Assembly: GCA_025330725.1 (NCBI GenBank)
Contig: JAIWND010000013.1
Coordinates: 682,001 to 746,000 of the forward strand
Direction: 5' to 3'
DNA length: 64,000 bases
Origin: Chlamydoabsidia padenii
Taxonomy: Eukaryota > Mucoromycota > Mucoromycetes > Mucorales > Cunninghamellaceae
Shown: positions 34,985-52,018 of the stretch, piece after piece
Layout of the letters: each line of letters opens with the position of its first letter
Position numbering within the stretch: position 1 is the stretch's first letter
Made by a program: the position numbers and the translations under genes
Notes under the pieces: model-generated
Database searches by the model: none
Told to the model about the DNA's origin: nothing
Seen by the model: only the letters and a program-made list of their open reading frames with translations

Positions 34985-37480
34985 ATGTCAGTACCGACTG
35001 ATTCTGACTCATTCACTAACGATCGCCATCCTGTCCATGAATTCGACTTGAATGTTGTCCATGATGCTTTGCGAAATCCTAATGGCACCAACTATCAAGA
35101 TCACTTTGGTTATCAAATACAAGTGAAAACCGACGACGAATACGACGAAGATACAAGCGATGATAATGATATACACATGGATACCATTGAACAGAATCAA
35201 CAACAAGACAACATTACCAAGGCTCATTCTAAAGAAGACAATCACAGCACCCATGACACAACACCAACTGTATCCTCTTCAACCACGTCTTCTTCCAGTG
35301 ACGATAATATTTATACCGTTATTGACACAGCTAATACTACTCCCACAACAACAAAGAACCACCGCCTATTATTGCCCACTATGGTTACAGAAGGTAGACG
35401 GAAACCCCCCTCGCCACTCATTATTTTATTCATGCATCTTCACTATAACTATATCTCTTTTATTAACTTGTAGAAAAGTCGGCTCATATCAATTATACGA
35501 AAACAAGCAACAGTATACGACGTAAAAGATCCTTTACGATCGGGGGATCTTCAACCACAGCCACGACAACAACACCCTCTACCTACATACGCCCACGTGC
35601 AGCTAGTTTGACCATATTACCAGTGTCATCACTTCGACAGCAATACAGTAAGACTAATTTGACCAACACCAGCTCCTTGGATTCTGACATGTGTTACACC
35701 GACATCAATGCCGCTGATTCTTGTCTAACCATCCGACCATCCACACACAGTCGTCAAAGCACAAACTCCGACGGCGTCCCCTCCTCACCTTCACCGAGTG
35801 ATCGAGCAAAACACCCTGTCGAACGACTTTCTGATGTGTTTCGAAATCGACAAAGCAGGCCACCTGTCTCCACTACTCCAACCGAACAAAATCATACTCA
35901 TCAAGGCGTGAACAAAGATGCCTCGACCCACTTGGCTTTACTGAAAGAAACATCCACAGATATTCTCGATCGGGGTAAGCATTTGTTGTCTATTACTTTT
36001 ATATTTTGTATACTCACCAACTTGACTTTTTATTGCTTCACTATGATAATTAGACTTTTGGGAAATGGCAATCAATAATGCCGAAACAGTAAAGCGACAA
36101 CAACATCAACAATTGCATGATCATCTCTGTACTGGCGTACCACCATCACTTCGGGGAATCATGTGGCAGGTTTTCTCTTCCTCAAGGCAAACGGATCATG
36201 ATACAAGGAAACTAATTTATAGGAAACTACTCAAGGAAACAAGTCCACACCAAAAGATCATCCAACGAGATCTGTCACGCACCTTTCCAACACATACATT
36301 CTTTCGGCAACGCGATGGTAATGGTCAAGAAATGCTGTTTAATGTCATCAAGGCCTATAGTCTATACGATCCTCAAGTCGGTTATTGCCAAGGTCTTCCC
36401 TTCATAGTAGGTTGTCTATTACTACAGGTCAGTCTGACTACCGTTGAAAGAAAAAAATATCATTCACACTAATCTATTTATTTTGACTACAAAAGATGCC
36501 GGATGAAGCTGCGTTTTGCGTCTTGGTGGATCTAATGAATGACTATGGTTTGCGTGGACACTTTACACCCAAGATGGAACTATTACATGAACGTTTGTAT
36601 CAATTTGACGAACTGTTGAAATCACACCTTCCACCACTACATCGACATTTAGAAGCTCAAGGCATCCGATCGACCATGTTTGCCTCTCAATGGTTCATGA
36701 CTTTATTTGCCTATCGAGGACCTTTGGATTTGGCTTTCCGGGTGTTGGACATGATATTCACCGAAAATACCTCTATCATTTTGAATGTGGCACTGGCTTT
36801 GATGCAAAAGAATCAATCTACCCTTCTCAGTCTGGAATTTGAAGGTTTATTGGCCTTTTTGGGATCTGACGTTTTTAATGCTTATCAGGTACCGAAATAA
36901 AAAGGGGGGTGGAGGAGCTTATCAGAAGAACACTTTTTTAACTAACCAACATAAAACATAGAATGATGGTGAAGGATTTGTAAGAAATGCCTTGGCCATC
37001 TCAATCGACACACGACACTTGACCAAGCTATCAAAACAGTATCGCATAAAAGCCGCCCAGGAATCCAAACGACAAGACAAAGAAGATCAACTCCGGAATG
37101 ACAACTATGAACTATCCCAGCGGGCCAAGGCATTGACGACGTCATATAACATTTTGAATCAAGAACATCAAGAGCTGGCTCAACAGGTGATTGAATCCAA
37201 AGTGGCAATGGCGACAGCGCACGACACGCAACATAAACTACGGCACATGATCTCACACCTCGAACAACGCATTAGACAGCAAAGTCCCGAGGCAACATTT
37301 CATGCCCTTGCCCTCGAAAATGCCCATCTCGTCCAACGGAATGCTCAATTGGAAGATCATTTGGCAGAGGTGGAATCTACTCTGATCGAATTCAAGATGA
37401 AGTATGCGCAAAGCGAAAATGAATACGAACAAATGAAGAATACCTTGAGTCAAATCAAGAAAATCAGTCGCTCGGCTTGA
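34985..37480 (+). CDS. TBC-domain Rab GTPase-activating protein (GYP5/EVI5-like)
   Basis: RabGAP that speeds GTP hydrolysis on Rab/Ypt proteins in membrane traffic. Exons 34985-35393, 35474-35974, 36054-36427, 36496-36888 and 36962-37480 join in frame to 731 aa. The first ~310 residues are disordered and Ser/Thr/Asp-rich. The TBC domain begins at GVPPSLRGIMWQVF. It carries the arginine finger in IIQRDLSRTFPTH and the glutamine finger in VGYCQGLPF, both intact, so it should be active. TSIILNVALALM and the end of the domain follow. The last ~150 residues form a long coiled coil (YELSQRAKALTTSYNILNQE to YEQMKNTLSQIKK), the arrangement of GYP5/EVI5 proteins. The Rab partner is not predictable. 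Confidence 0.92.
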
Positions 37481-38641
37481 ATGGGGTGTCCTTTGGTTGA
37501 TTTAGAACTGTATTAACATTCAGGATAGATAGCTACTTTTTATTAATACTTTTATTACAATAAACATAATTCTACATTTATACTTTTATGTAATATCTCC
37601 TTGAATTGTCTTTAATGATATGCTTGACAGGTCACTGTTTTTTCAAATCGAACATTTAATAACAGACTGTAATGTGCTCCACTTTTATGTTTACTATCCT
37701 ATTTTTTATTTGTGCAGCCCTTTGATAAAAAGGGAGTGCCCGTCCATGTCAACCCCAAAAAAGTAGGATTCATGCGAAAGGATATCGGGATGTGAATTTA
37801 CAACCCCGCACATGATCCTTCCTTCACACTTTGCGGATTCGTTTTTATCTTACGCCTTTGTATATGATATCATCAAAAACTGGTTAAGCTTGTTACATTG
37901 TCTGCAGTCTATTGGTTGCATTTATAATCATGTGCAACTACATTGAACGATAAGGATAGATAGGTAGGCATCCCCCACGCAATATCGGCGTTTGAATGTA
38001 ATCTCCGACTTTTTTTTTTGCATTGATGGCGCGCCCGATAAGCCAAATGGTGGAATAGAAGGTACTCCATTTTTAATGAAACTTCCATGGTTCAATTAAG
38101 GTCCTTCCCCCTTTGCGTTTTACTTGAAATTCTGAGCTGAACGCTACTTGTATGGATGCATTGTCTATTTAGTTGTTTTATTTTCCTTGATACAAAAATA
38201 ACTCGAGTGTATTTATGTTTCCCGGAGCTTTGAGGTAAACCTAAAAAGGTGCTTCTCCGGTGATTGTGCTACTTTTGTGTGTGTGACACGAAACATGGCA
38301 CAAACAACATCGATCCATTTTGGTGCGTGTCTCGATAAGCACATGCCCTGAAACGTAATCTATATAGCATGATGATGAGACTGACCGGTGAGTGCTTGAA
38401 GAGTAATGCCCGATCCCCACTCTGACACTGTTTCAAATTTAAAAGACCAATACATATCAAATTGACCCAGCATATGTTAAATCACAAAAAGTTACTTTAT
38501 TGATAAATATAAAATATGTGTAGGAGGGGATAAAACTATTTTAGGTATAAGAGGTCAGCTAAAAGAGAGGTATAGTAAACTATAGGGATTATATACAAAG
38601 AGAGAAATGATGCTGTTATGACCAAATGTGATATAAAATAA
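37481..38641. other. Intergenic, convergent gene ends
   Basis: 1.16 kb between two convergent genes. No supported gene; it contains one exact element copy at 37986-37996. Confidence 0.55.
37986..37996 (+). promoter_or_regulatory. Recurrent element copy (CGGCGTTTGAA)
   Basis: Exact match within the TAT-CGGCGTTTGAA-TGTAA context. No downstream gene start lies nearby on the plus strand, so it may mark an unrecognised transcript or be unrelated to promoters. Confidence 0.35.
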
Positions 38642-40651
38642 CTATAAACAGTAACTATCAACATATCCGTCTTCTTGATCAGCCAGCCATTCCAAATAGT
38701 CCAAGTCGTCAAGTGATAACAGCATATGATTCGGTCCACGCCCCAAGCTGATCAGCAAAGCAATAGATAGGACGCTGAGGAATTTGCACCAAGAGAGTCC
38801 TTTTTTTATTCCGTCCAATAGATACCTTGAGAGCCGTGTCATGCCATGATTTGCCAAGAGAGAGTAGAGCCGCATTTGATGATAGACAGAAGAGCTGGAA
38901 TGATGTGCCCGCCAGTAATATCCGTCATAAGATGGTGTAGATAAAGAAGAAGAAGAGGTGATCGACGATGAAGAAGATGACCAAGTTGATTTGGCCCGAC
39001 CGTTCGGTTGTTGTTGATAGTCGAGTGGTGATAAAATACAAGTGATATCTTGTTGCAATCCAATGTCGTTCCCTATATCACTATAGGTATCTAGGTAGCG
39101 TAATATATCTTCATACACTTTGGATGGCAGTTGATCCGTTTCGTCTTCTTTAAATGCCGCAGGTTGTTTCATCGTAAATGGGTCGTGGTTACCGAGTGGT
39201 TCATCTTGCTGTTCCTTTGTATCCATCAGATCATCATGTTGTTGATATGCTTGTTGTTTAGAAAGCCATTCAGTGACATTGGGTGGACAAGGTGGTGTAT
39301 CAAGGTTTTCAGTGACAGGAGTGACCGACGCAGTAGGGTGATGAAGAGGGCCAGAAAGTGCTGTTGGTGGTGCCTGAGGTGGTTGGTTCTTTTCCGATTT
39401 AATTTCACCAGACATGTCGAGTGGTGGTGCCTGTTGTTTTTGTGTTTCCAATGAAGCCATTTCAGGTTGTTTACTGTGATACGTTCGTGAAGTGGACGAT
39501 GCAGCTTTGTGGTGTTTGGTGAGCTCCGGCTTGTTTGTTTTTCTTTTGCATAGACATTGTGCTGGAATGGGTGGTTTTGACTGTGTGGGTGATGCAGTGG
39601 ATGTCGTCATGCTTTTCTTCGTTGGCGTAGTAGGACCTGCCTTTCTTTTCCCGATCGTCCTGAGTGTAGTACTGTGCTGTTGATTGCGTTGTTCCTCTTT
39701 TGGTGATTTTGATGGTTGTGGTTCAGATTGTTGAGGCTGGTTTAATAAAGTGGTTGATTCCATACTAGTCGTTGGTGTAGTGTCGTCATTGATGGTGATG
39801 ATGTTATCGTTGGCAGAAGGAGGAGTAGACGAGTGCTGAGTAGGTTTCCAATCGCCGTGTTGATTCCAATTGGGATCATAGCTCCGTAACCGATCTTGAT
39901 ATTCTTGTCGTAGTTGCTTGACCCTTTGGCGACGTAGTTTTCTTCGTTCCCTAGCTTCTTGTACCGATGGAGTGGCCGTATCACTGTTGTAATCACTTGA
40001 TGTGGTACTTGATGATGGTGATGGTGATGGTGATAATTCAAGTGGCTGATAACCGGAGCTTGTATTGATTGTTGTCACTGGTGATAATGTTGCAATGTTC
40101 TTGGTCGATCTTTTCTGTTGCTGAGATCGAAAGATGGATGACATCCGTGAGAGAGCAGATGTGATGGTGGAAGTAGAGGTGCTAGGTTTTGCCGCCATTT
40201 TATGTGAATCCGGTGGTGTAGGAGGTCTTGCTGTTGGTGGCATGTGTTGTATAGGTGTTAATACATGATCAAGTTGTTGTTGGTGTGCATTAAAACGTCG
40301 TTCCAAGGCTTGTAATTGACGATCATCAGGCTGGTCACCAAACTTGGATAAGACATTTTCAGTAGTGTCAAGTTCAATACGCAAGTTGTCCAATTCTGTC
40401 TGTAAATCGGCTACTCTTGATTTGACTTGACCGAGTCCATCATATAGTAGTCTGCATCGTAATCGTGTTGTTGCTTGTTGTATGAGTATGTTTTTGGCGT
40501 CTGGGTTATTGTCATAGTAGGAAGGTGGATTCGGAAGAGTTGAATCTGTCAGTTGTAATGGTAATGAAGAAGAAGACGATGAGGGTGAGGGTGGTAACAT
40601 TGAATTGTTGTGATAGGAAGAAGAGTTTAAAAAAGTGTCAGCTTTCGCCAT
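38642..40651 (-). CDS. Intronless 669-aa disordered protein with coiled coil and C-terminal hydrophobic helix
   Basis: A single open frame of 669 codons. Residues 1-50 are Ser/Pro-rich and include NPPSYYDN, a PPxY motif. Residues about 55-130 form a coiled coil (QVKSRVADLQTELDNLRIEL, then LERRFNAHQQQLDHVL). A long low-complexity region rich in Thr, Gln, Pro and Ser follows, with a basic patch REARERRKLRRQRVKQLRQE-like near residues 225-250. The C-terminal ~120 residues look folded: SKVYEDILRYLDTYSDIGND, YSLLANHGMTRLSRYLLDGI and a hydrophobic helix FLSVLSIALLISLG near residue 630, then an acidic end. No known domain is recognised. Its neighbours are typically intron-rich, so a 2-kb intronless gene stands out. 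Confidence 0.75.
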   Translation of the reverse strand: MAKADTFLNSSSYHNNSMLPPSPSSSSSSLPLQLTDSTLPNPPSYYDNNPDAKNILIQQATTRLRCRLLYDGLGQVKSRVADLQTELDNLRIELDTTENVLSKFGDQPDDRQLQALERRFNAHQQQLDHVLTPIQHMPPTARPPTPPDSHKMAAKPSTSTSTITSALSRMSSIFRSQQQKRSTKNIATLSPVTTINTSSGYQPLELSPSPSPSSSTTSSDYNSDTATPSVQEARERRKLRRQRVKQLRQEYQDRLRSYDPNWNQHGDWKPTQHSSTPPSANDNIITINDDTTPTTSMESTTLLNQPQQSEPQPSKSPKEEQRNQQHSTTLRTIGKRKAGPTTPTKKSMTTSTASPTQSKPPIPAQCLCKRKTNKPELTKHHKAASSTSRTYHSKQPEMASLETQKQQAPPLDMSGEIKSEKNQPPQAPPTALSGPLHHPTASVTPVTENLDTPPCPPNVTEWLSKQQAYQQHDDLMDTKEQQDEPLGNHDPFTMKQPAAFKEDETDQLPSKVYEDILRYLDTYSDIGNDIGLQQDITCILSPLDYQQQPNGRAKSTWSSSSSSITSSSSLSTPSYDGYYWRAHHSSSSVYHQMRLYSLLANHGMTRLSRYLLDGIKKGLSWCKFLSVLSIALLISLGRGPNHMLLSLDDLDYLEWLADQEDGYVDSYCL

Positions 40652-41222
40652 TGTAAGAATATAAAAGTGAGAAAGGAAAGAGAAAGAAGACGAAAAAAGA
40701 AAAAGGACAGAAAGGGGGAGGGATTTTATTGATGAAATTTTGATTTCCCGACCGAAACATCAAGAAAAATAAAAAGCTGAAACGTTGGGTTTTTTACATT
40801 TTGTCTGCTGTCACAAGGACAGGGGCTTTTCACTTATTTTCATATGCTTTTTCATAATGTATTGTGTTATTGACATATTGGCCTTCTCTCACAAACCCCT
40901 TATCCCAGCTAGGAGATGGATCACTTCACGTGTCTTACCATTTGCCACCCCTTTCTTTTAAGGTTTGTCTTGTTCCCGAAAATAAAATAAAAAAAGTTGG
41001 TGATGATGATAATTATGACGAATGCTCCTTTGACTCTAGTCATCACATTGATATTATCATTTTTTCATAGTCATGCGGATTTCACTTCTTTAACTCGACC
41101 CAAGTTTTTTGATCAGTCACGCGGCGTTTGAAAAATGAAGTGAGGGGTGGGGGGGGGGATAAAATGTAATCCGGAGAAGATGTATTTTTTCTCTTTTTTC
41201 TTCTATAAAAAAACAGACAATC
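40652..41222. promoter_or_regulatory. Divergent promoter region upstream of TIM54
   Basis: Holds the leader of the 669-aa protein gene, a near-match element (TTGATTTCCCG, about 40740-40750), an exact element copy at 41122-41132 and a TATAAAA-like sequence at 41205 just before TIM54. Confidence 0.5.
41122..41132 (+). promoter_or_regulatory. Recurrent element copy (CGGCGTTTGAA) upstream of TIM54
   Basis: Exact match 90 bp before the TIM54 start, in the same orientation. Confidence 0.55.
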
Positions 41223-42553
41223 ATGCCCTTACCTTTTGGTATCAAAGCCCCTTCTCGAGGTACTTTGATCTTCACTGGAATAGTTGGATCCATTGGTGGA
41301 AGTTACTTTGGAGGTAAATACTATGCTCAACAATCTCGACAAGCTCTTTGTGACAAGGTGTCCTGGTTGGCTGATCGACCTTGCGGTGTCCATGTAAGTT
41401 TATTTATAAAATCTAATTAACTATCAAGATAGGGCAACTATATTGATAGACTAATCCCCCTTTTCTTTTTTTTTATTTGTTTGGTGATATAGGAACGTCC
41501 TCGAAAAGTACAAGTCTTCATTACAGCTCCTCCTGGTGATGGATTAGAGAAAAGTCGAAACTGGTTTGGTGATTATGTCAAGGTAAGGTAACAATAGATT
41601 TATATATATATATATATATATATATATCCAACGTGCAGTCAACTCAATTTTATCTTTTTTTTTTTTTTTTTTAGCCAGTACTTGTTGCCGCTGCCATAGA
41701 TTATGAAGTCAAGGAATCAAGGGAATCAGGACAAATCACCTCTGTAGTACGAGAACAAGTCATTGAACGTCGGAAAAAAGAACAATTGGAACGGCAACAA
41801 GCAACAGCATCAGAAACACCAGAAACATCAACTGAAGCAACCACTGGGTTGAATGCTTTTGCACCTGTCATGAATGATATTCTCAAACAACAACTCGCTG
41901 CTGAACATGACTTTGACGGTGTCATTGCTATTGGACGAAATGCCTGGCGTGAAGTGGTCAATGGGTTAAATCAAGGTTGCACCATCAGTTTACAACAAGT
42001 GGCAAAGGAAGAAGCGGAACGAAAAGCGAAACTGGAACAAGATCAAAATCAACAATCAGAAACCACCATCGATACAAACGACAGCAATGAATTAACTGAC
42101 GAACAAACAACTGAAGAACAACCAATATCATCATCATCAATGGACCAAGATGTTGAAATCGAATTGACAGAAAGTTCTTTTATCACTAATTACTCTGATG
42201 AATCAATGACACTCGAAAGTAACAACAACAATGATGATGATTCATTTGGTGTTCCTTCATCTTTATCACCTATTATGTACATTCCTCACGAAAATATCAT
42301 TGGCTGGACGAATATTCCCTATCGTCTCTTTATGTGGGTCATGGATTATCAACGGATCGAACGCTTTGGTGAAGATGTGGTGGCCGTGGCTCTGAACAAG
42401 ACAAGACCTTTACAACTAGAAGATCTTGATGTTGGTTATCAAGAAATGAAGTATTGGATCGGGGACGATGATGCCAAAACCATCAGGGACAATGATCAAC
42501 CTATCCAGATGGATGACCATGTTAGAATAGAATTGAAAACGTATACACATTAG
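41223..42553 (+). CDS. TIM54: Mitochondrial inner-membrane TIM22 complex subunit TIM54
   Basis: Subunit of the TIM22 carrier translocase in the mitochondrial inner membrane. Exons 41223-41393, 41493-41582 and 41675-42553 join in phase 0 to 379 aa. The N-terminus has a membrane helix (TLIFTGIVGSIGGSYFGGKYY). The Tim54 signature segments are RPRKVQVFITAPPGDGLEKS, then FGDYVKPVLVAAAIDYEVKE, DGVIAIGRNAWREVVNGL and, after an acidic disordered linker, NIIGWTNIPYRLFMW with RIERFGEDVVAVALNKTRPL. All are in family order, and the protein ends HVRIELKTYTH. Intron 2 contains an (AT)n run (about 41602-41626) and a T tract before the acceptor. Confidence 0.93.
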
Positions 42554-42720
42554 TTTATAGTCATGTTGATGGATTTATCCATTATTATATTGTAGAATAG
42601 ATTGAATAAACTTCAATTTGACAGCATGTCGGTGGTTGAATATCATTGGCGGGTGTTGAAAAGTTTATAAAATAAAATGGTACCTCCCCTTCTTCCCCCT
42701 TCTTCTCAAACAACCTCATC

Positions 42721-43391
42721 ATGTTTAATTGCTTTGGTCGCCGCTCTTGTCCTTTTTGTGATGTATCTACTGAAACCGGATTTGCTATTATTAAGGAGGT
42801 AAGTAACCAACACCAAAAGAGCCCTGTATCCCGGTAACACCTTCACTAATGAATCTTTTTCTTTTCTTTTTTATTCTACCTGCAGACAGATGACCTCATT
42901 GTCTTCAAGGATCGATCCCCGGCTGCCAAACTTCACTTGCTGGTGATTCCACGTAAACATATTGGAACAGTCAAGGATATGAAGAAAAAGGACATACCAC
43001 TCTGTAAGTAATAAAAAGGATGGAGGAAGCCAAATATAGGGATTATACTCATGCTCTTTTAATGTGTTTATTGTTTATACTAGTACAAGATATGATTGGA
43101 TTGGGTGAACAGCTATTAAAAGATCATGGATACCAAGTAAATGATAACAAGGAACGATATAGGTAACGTATTAAAACATTGTCATCAAAATGATAGCTAA
43201 CACCATTTGTTACTTACTATTAAAGGTTAGGATTCCATGTACCTCCTTTCAATTCTGTGAATCATTTACATATGCATGTCATTGGACTTGACTTCAAGAA
43301 TGAATGGCGCAAATGGAAGTATATGCCTGGTCGGATCTGGTACTTGGACGCATCATCCTTGTTGGCTCAATTACACGAGACAAAGTCCTGA
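42721..43391 (+). CDS. HIT-domain protein, HINT3-like
   Basis: Histidine triad nucleotide-binding protein; the family hydrolyses adenosine phosphoramidates. Exons 42721-42798, 42886-43003, 43084-43162 and 43226-43391 join in frame to 146 aa, the family's usual size. An N-terminal CPFC zinc-type pair (RRSCPFCDVS) is followed by LIVFKDRSPAAKLHLLVIPRKHI. The catalytic histidine triad is HLHMHVIG, preceded by LGFHVPPFNSVN, which matches HINT3 rather than HINT1 or aprataxin. The protein ends WYLDASSLLAQLHETKS. A TATAAAA-like sequence lies about 57 bp upstream of the ATG. Confidence 0.93.
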
Positions 43392-43693
43392 TCTTTTTTT
43401 TTTTTTTTTTTTTTTTTTTTTGGCCGGCGGCATTTAGAAAACTCAAACTCCTCCACCACCCCTTTTCTTTGCTTTTCTTTGCTTTTCTTTTACTTTTTTA
43501 TTTTTATCCACCATTCCATTCTAATTTAATAGTGTTATTATATACCCTTCCTCTTTTTACTTTATTACCAACCACTCTTCTTCACTATATTATACTCATT
43601 GACATAGGTAGGAACTAGACAATGTTTTATGATTATGTAAAAATAAACACACTCTTATCTTTTTATTTTTTATTGTTCTACACTAGACTTGCC

Positions 43694-46009
<2,316 letters not shown>

Positions 46010-46676
46010 TTGTGCTTGCTCTACTATGGAATCAATACTTTTACCTTACCTCTAGTTTAGCCTAGTTTTTAATCTTATAAAGTTTATTATGTACATCTCT
46101 CCTTATATATAGACATACATCCATTCAATACTTTTATACTCCCATATATCTTGCAATAAAGCTATCAGTTCATTTAAACAATATTGTATCTCACTTTTTT
46201 AATATGCCTAACAAGATACACTATGTAATGTATACGTGTATCTATCTTACTCATTGACAGCTCTCTTTAGGGCACCATTAAACCATGATGTGTGTCATTT
46301 TCCATCTGTAGAATTGGGAGTCCAAAATCGGTTTTTGAAAAAATCGACGGGCATGAAGTGAGACTTTGAATTCCGCACATTTCTTTTTTCGCCCCTAAAT
46401 CCCATCACACTCTGGTCAATCAAATATGGACGACATTATTTTGACCCAGCTATAAATTAATCATTACCAAATACAATACAATAAAACTATGGTTTGTTTA
46501 TTTCAATGATCTTGACTACATAAAATAAAATAAAATAAAAAAGATACTAACAAAAAAAAGGGGGGGAATTCAATATGATAAATAGAAGAAGGGAAGGTGA
46601 TAAAAAAGGGGTTGATGATGGTGACAATAAAAGTAATGATAATAATGATACTAAGGGGGGGGAGAATGTAATTGTT
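46010..46676. other. Intergenic, convergent gene ends
   Basis: 3' flanks of the kinase (+) and RSP5 (-). A variant CGGTTTTTGAA occurs near 46330. No gene is seen. Confidence 0.55.
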
Positions 46677-50004
<3,328 letters not shown>

Positions 50005-50100
50005 GATGTTATGTTATCGTTTGCAGTTTAAAAAGGGAATGAGGAGTTTGAGGAATGTAAGAAGGTAGGAGAGTTTATGAAGGAGATAAAAGAGGATGAT

Positions 50101-50140
<40 letters not shown>

Positions 50141-50759
50141 AAAGAAACCCCAACTAGTTGGTGGTGGGTAAAAAAAAGAATAAAAAAGATGGAAAGTTTT
50201 TGAGGATGAAGTAGTTGTGTTGTAATAGGAAAGTGCTTTGGTGAATGAATGTGTTTCTGTTTTTATATAAGTACTATTCGTCGACAAATGACCGTAAAAG
50301 TATTGATGAATGTCTTCTTTCTAGGCCAAGAAGAAAAACAGACGAATCAATTAAATGTAAGGTGTAATAACGAGTTGAGATACCCAAAAAGAAAAAGAAG
50401 CGAAAGAAGACGACGTAGAAAAAATTCAACTTTCGATTTTTTTGAATGAGGGAAAGGAATCCCACCAATGATCGGACAGAAAACAGTGGCTTCTTCTGAA
50501 ACTCAATTGATTGTCGGCATTTCAATCATACAAGAAGCAGATGCCCAGCAAATGGTTTCACACTTGGGAAAATCATTCTACATAATAAATGATAAAGTCA
50601 ACAAGACTTTCTATTGACAAACCTAAAGTTAGGAAGAGATAAAACACAGATGTAACCCGTATAATAAAGGCATGATGCATAATAATACAGTATAATTTAT
50701 CAATAGACATGGTTTATTTATAAAGCTTTATTAAATTGACTATATCAAACTACTAGTAT
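50005..50759. other. RSP5 upstream and YJU2 downstream DNA
   Basis: A run of about 30 A (50106-50135) lies in the RSP5 leader. Short frames on both strands here are purine/pyrimidine biased and not gene-like. Confidence 0.55.
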
Positions 50760-51789
50760 TTAATCCGAATCTGAGTCATCGTCGCTGTAAGACGCCAGCA
50801 TGGAGAGAGCATTGTTAGATTTTGGTTGGGTATGTGCTGAGCTAGGTTCATTTTCCTTCTTCTTCTTGACGACGATGCCAAACGTATTAGAACTATCCGA
50901 TTTTCGTTTAAAAGTAGTTGGTTGTTGTTGTTTCCCAAAAGAAGAAGAAGAATCATTCATTGTTGTTATTGGATCCACTTTATTTCGTTGTTGCCGTACC
51001 AAGTCAATCGCACTGACAGGTGTACCCGATACCGTTTTACGCACCGTGACACCATCTGCTGATTTGAATACCGCAGCGGCTTCTTCCTCGTCTTGTTGTT
51101 CTTCTGCTGTCAGTCGTTCTTGTACCTGTTCCTTGATTTCGTTCGAGTATCGATCCAAGACATCGTCCACACTGACCCGTTCACTACGTGCATTGCGTGT
51201 ACGGATTTCATCCAACGCATCCATGATTTCCATTTCCCGTTTTGAGTCCAAGGTTCGACTTTCCAGCGACGCCATGGCATCTTGTTGTTCTTCCGCATCC
51301 TCATCCGCCACCACTGTACCATCGTCGCCTCGCCATGGTTCAAAGTTACGACTAACCCCGTTTTCCGCTACATAGTCACTGTTTTGTGGATCCGTCTTGA
51401 AGGTGATTTCTGCAGAGCATCGTGGACATCTAGAGAGAGAGAGAGAGGTTAATACATATCTATGATTGTGTTGCTGTTGGTTTTACCTGATATAGAAGCG
51501 GAAGATTTGAATGGAGAGATACTTTTCCCCTTCCACTGTTTCCTTTCTTGCGTTGAATTTCTTGCCTTTGTAAATGTATTCACCACAGCTTTCACATCGC
51601 ATCGAGAAGGGTGCCATCAGACGGACTTTGTGCTGAAGATCCTTGGGTTTTTTTCTAAGTTTGATCAAAAAGACAAGACGGTTAATTAAAAGACGTAAAG
51701 GTAGTATGTTAGTTTACTTACTGTTTTGGGATCTTTGCAGGATCAAAGTTGGGTGGGAAGTACTTATTCAGCACTTTACGTTCAGACAT
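50760..51789 (-). CDS. YJU2: Pre-mRNA splicing factor YJU2/CWC16 (CCDC94)
   Basis: Step-I spliceosome factor associated with the Prp19 complex that helps branching. Exons 51789-51722, 51654-51487 and 51429-50760 join in frame to 301 aa. The family N-terminus [20 protein letters not shown] is exact in type. Two zinc-binding pairs follow, [20 protein letters not shown] and [20 protein letters not shown], then GVSRNFEPW. The acidic helical region ([20 protein letters not shown]) is typical. The C-terminus is Lys/Ser-rich with [10 protein letters not shown] and ends in an acidic Asp/Ser tail. Confidence 0.96.
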
Positions 51790-51974
51790 TGTGTATTAGG
51801 GAGGAAAGAAAGACAAATGAATTCAAGTTTGGATAAGAGCCTCCAATAAACATTTTATTTTTAAAAGTCCGCCACAGTCATTTACAAAAGACAGGATGGT
51901 AATAAATCTAATTCTAAATGGAGGGAGGGTATAGTGATATAACAATGTCAAATGGGGTGATATGGAATAATCAA

Positions 51975-51998
51975 AGGTGTGTGTGTGTGTGTGTGTGA
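51975..51998. repeat. (GT)n microsatellite
   Basis: About 12 GT units between the YJU2 start and the MFS transporter 3' end. Confidence 0.85.
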
Positions 51999-52018
51999 TA
52001 TGGTATTAAATAAATAGT

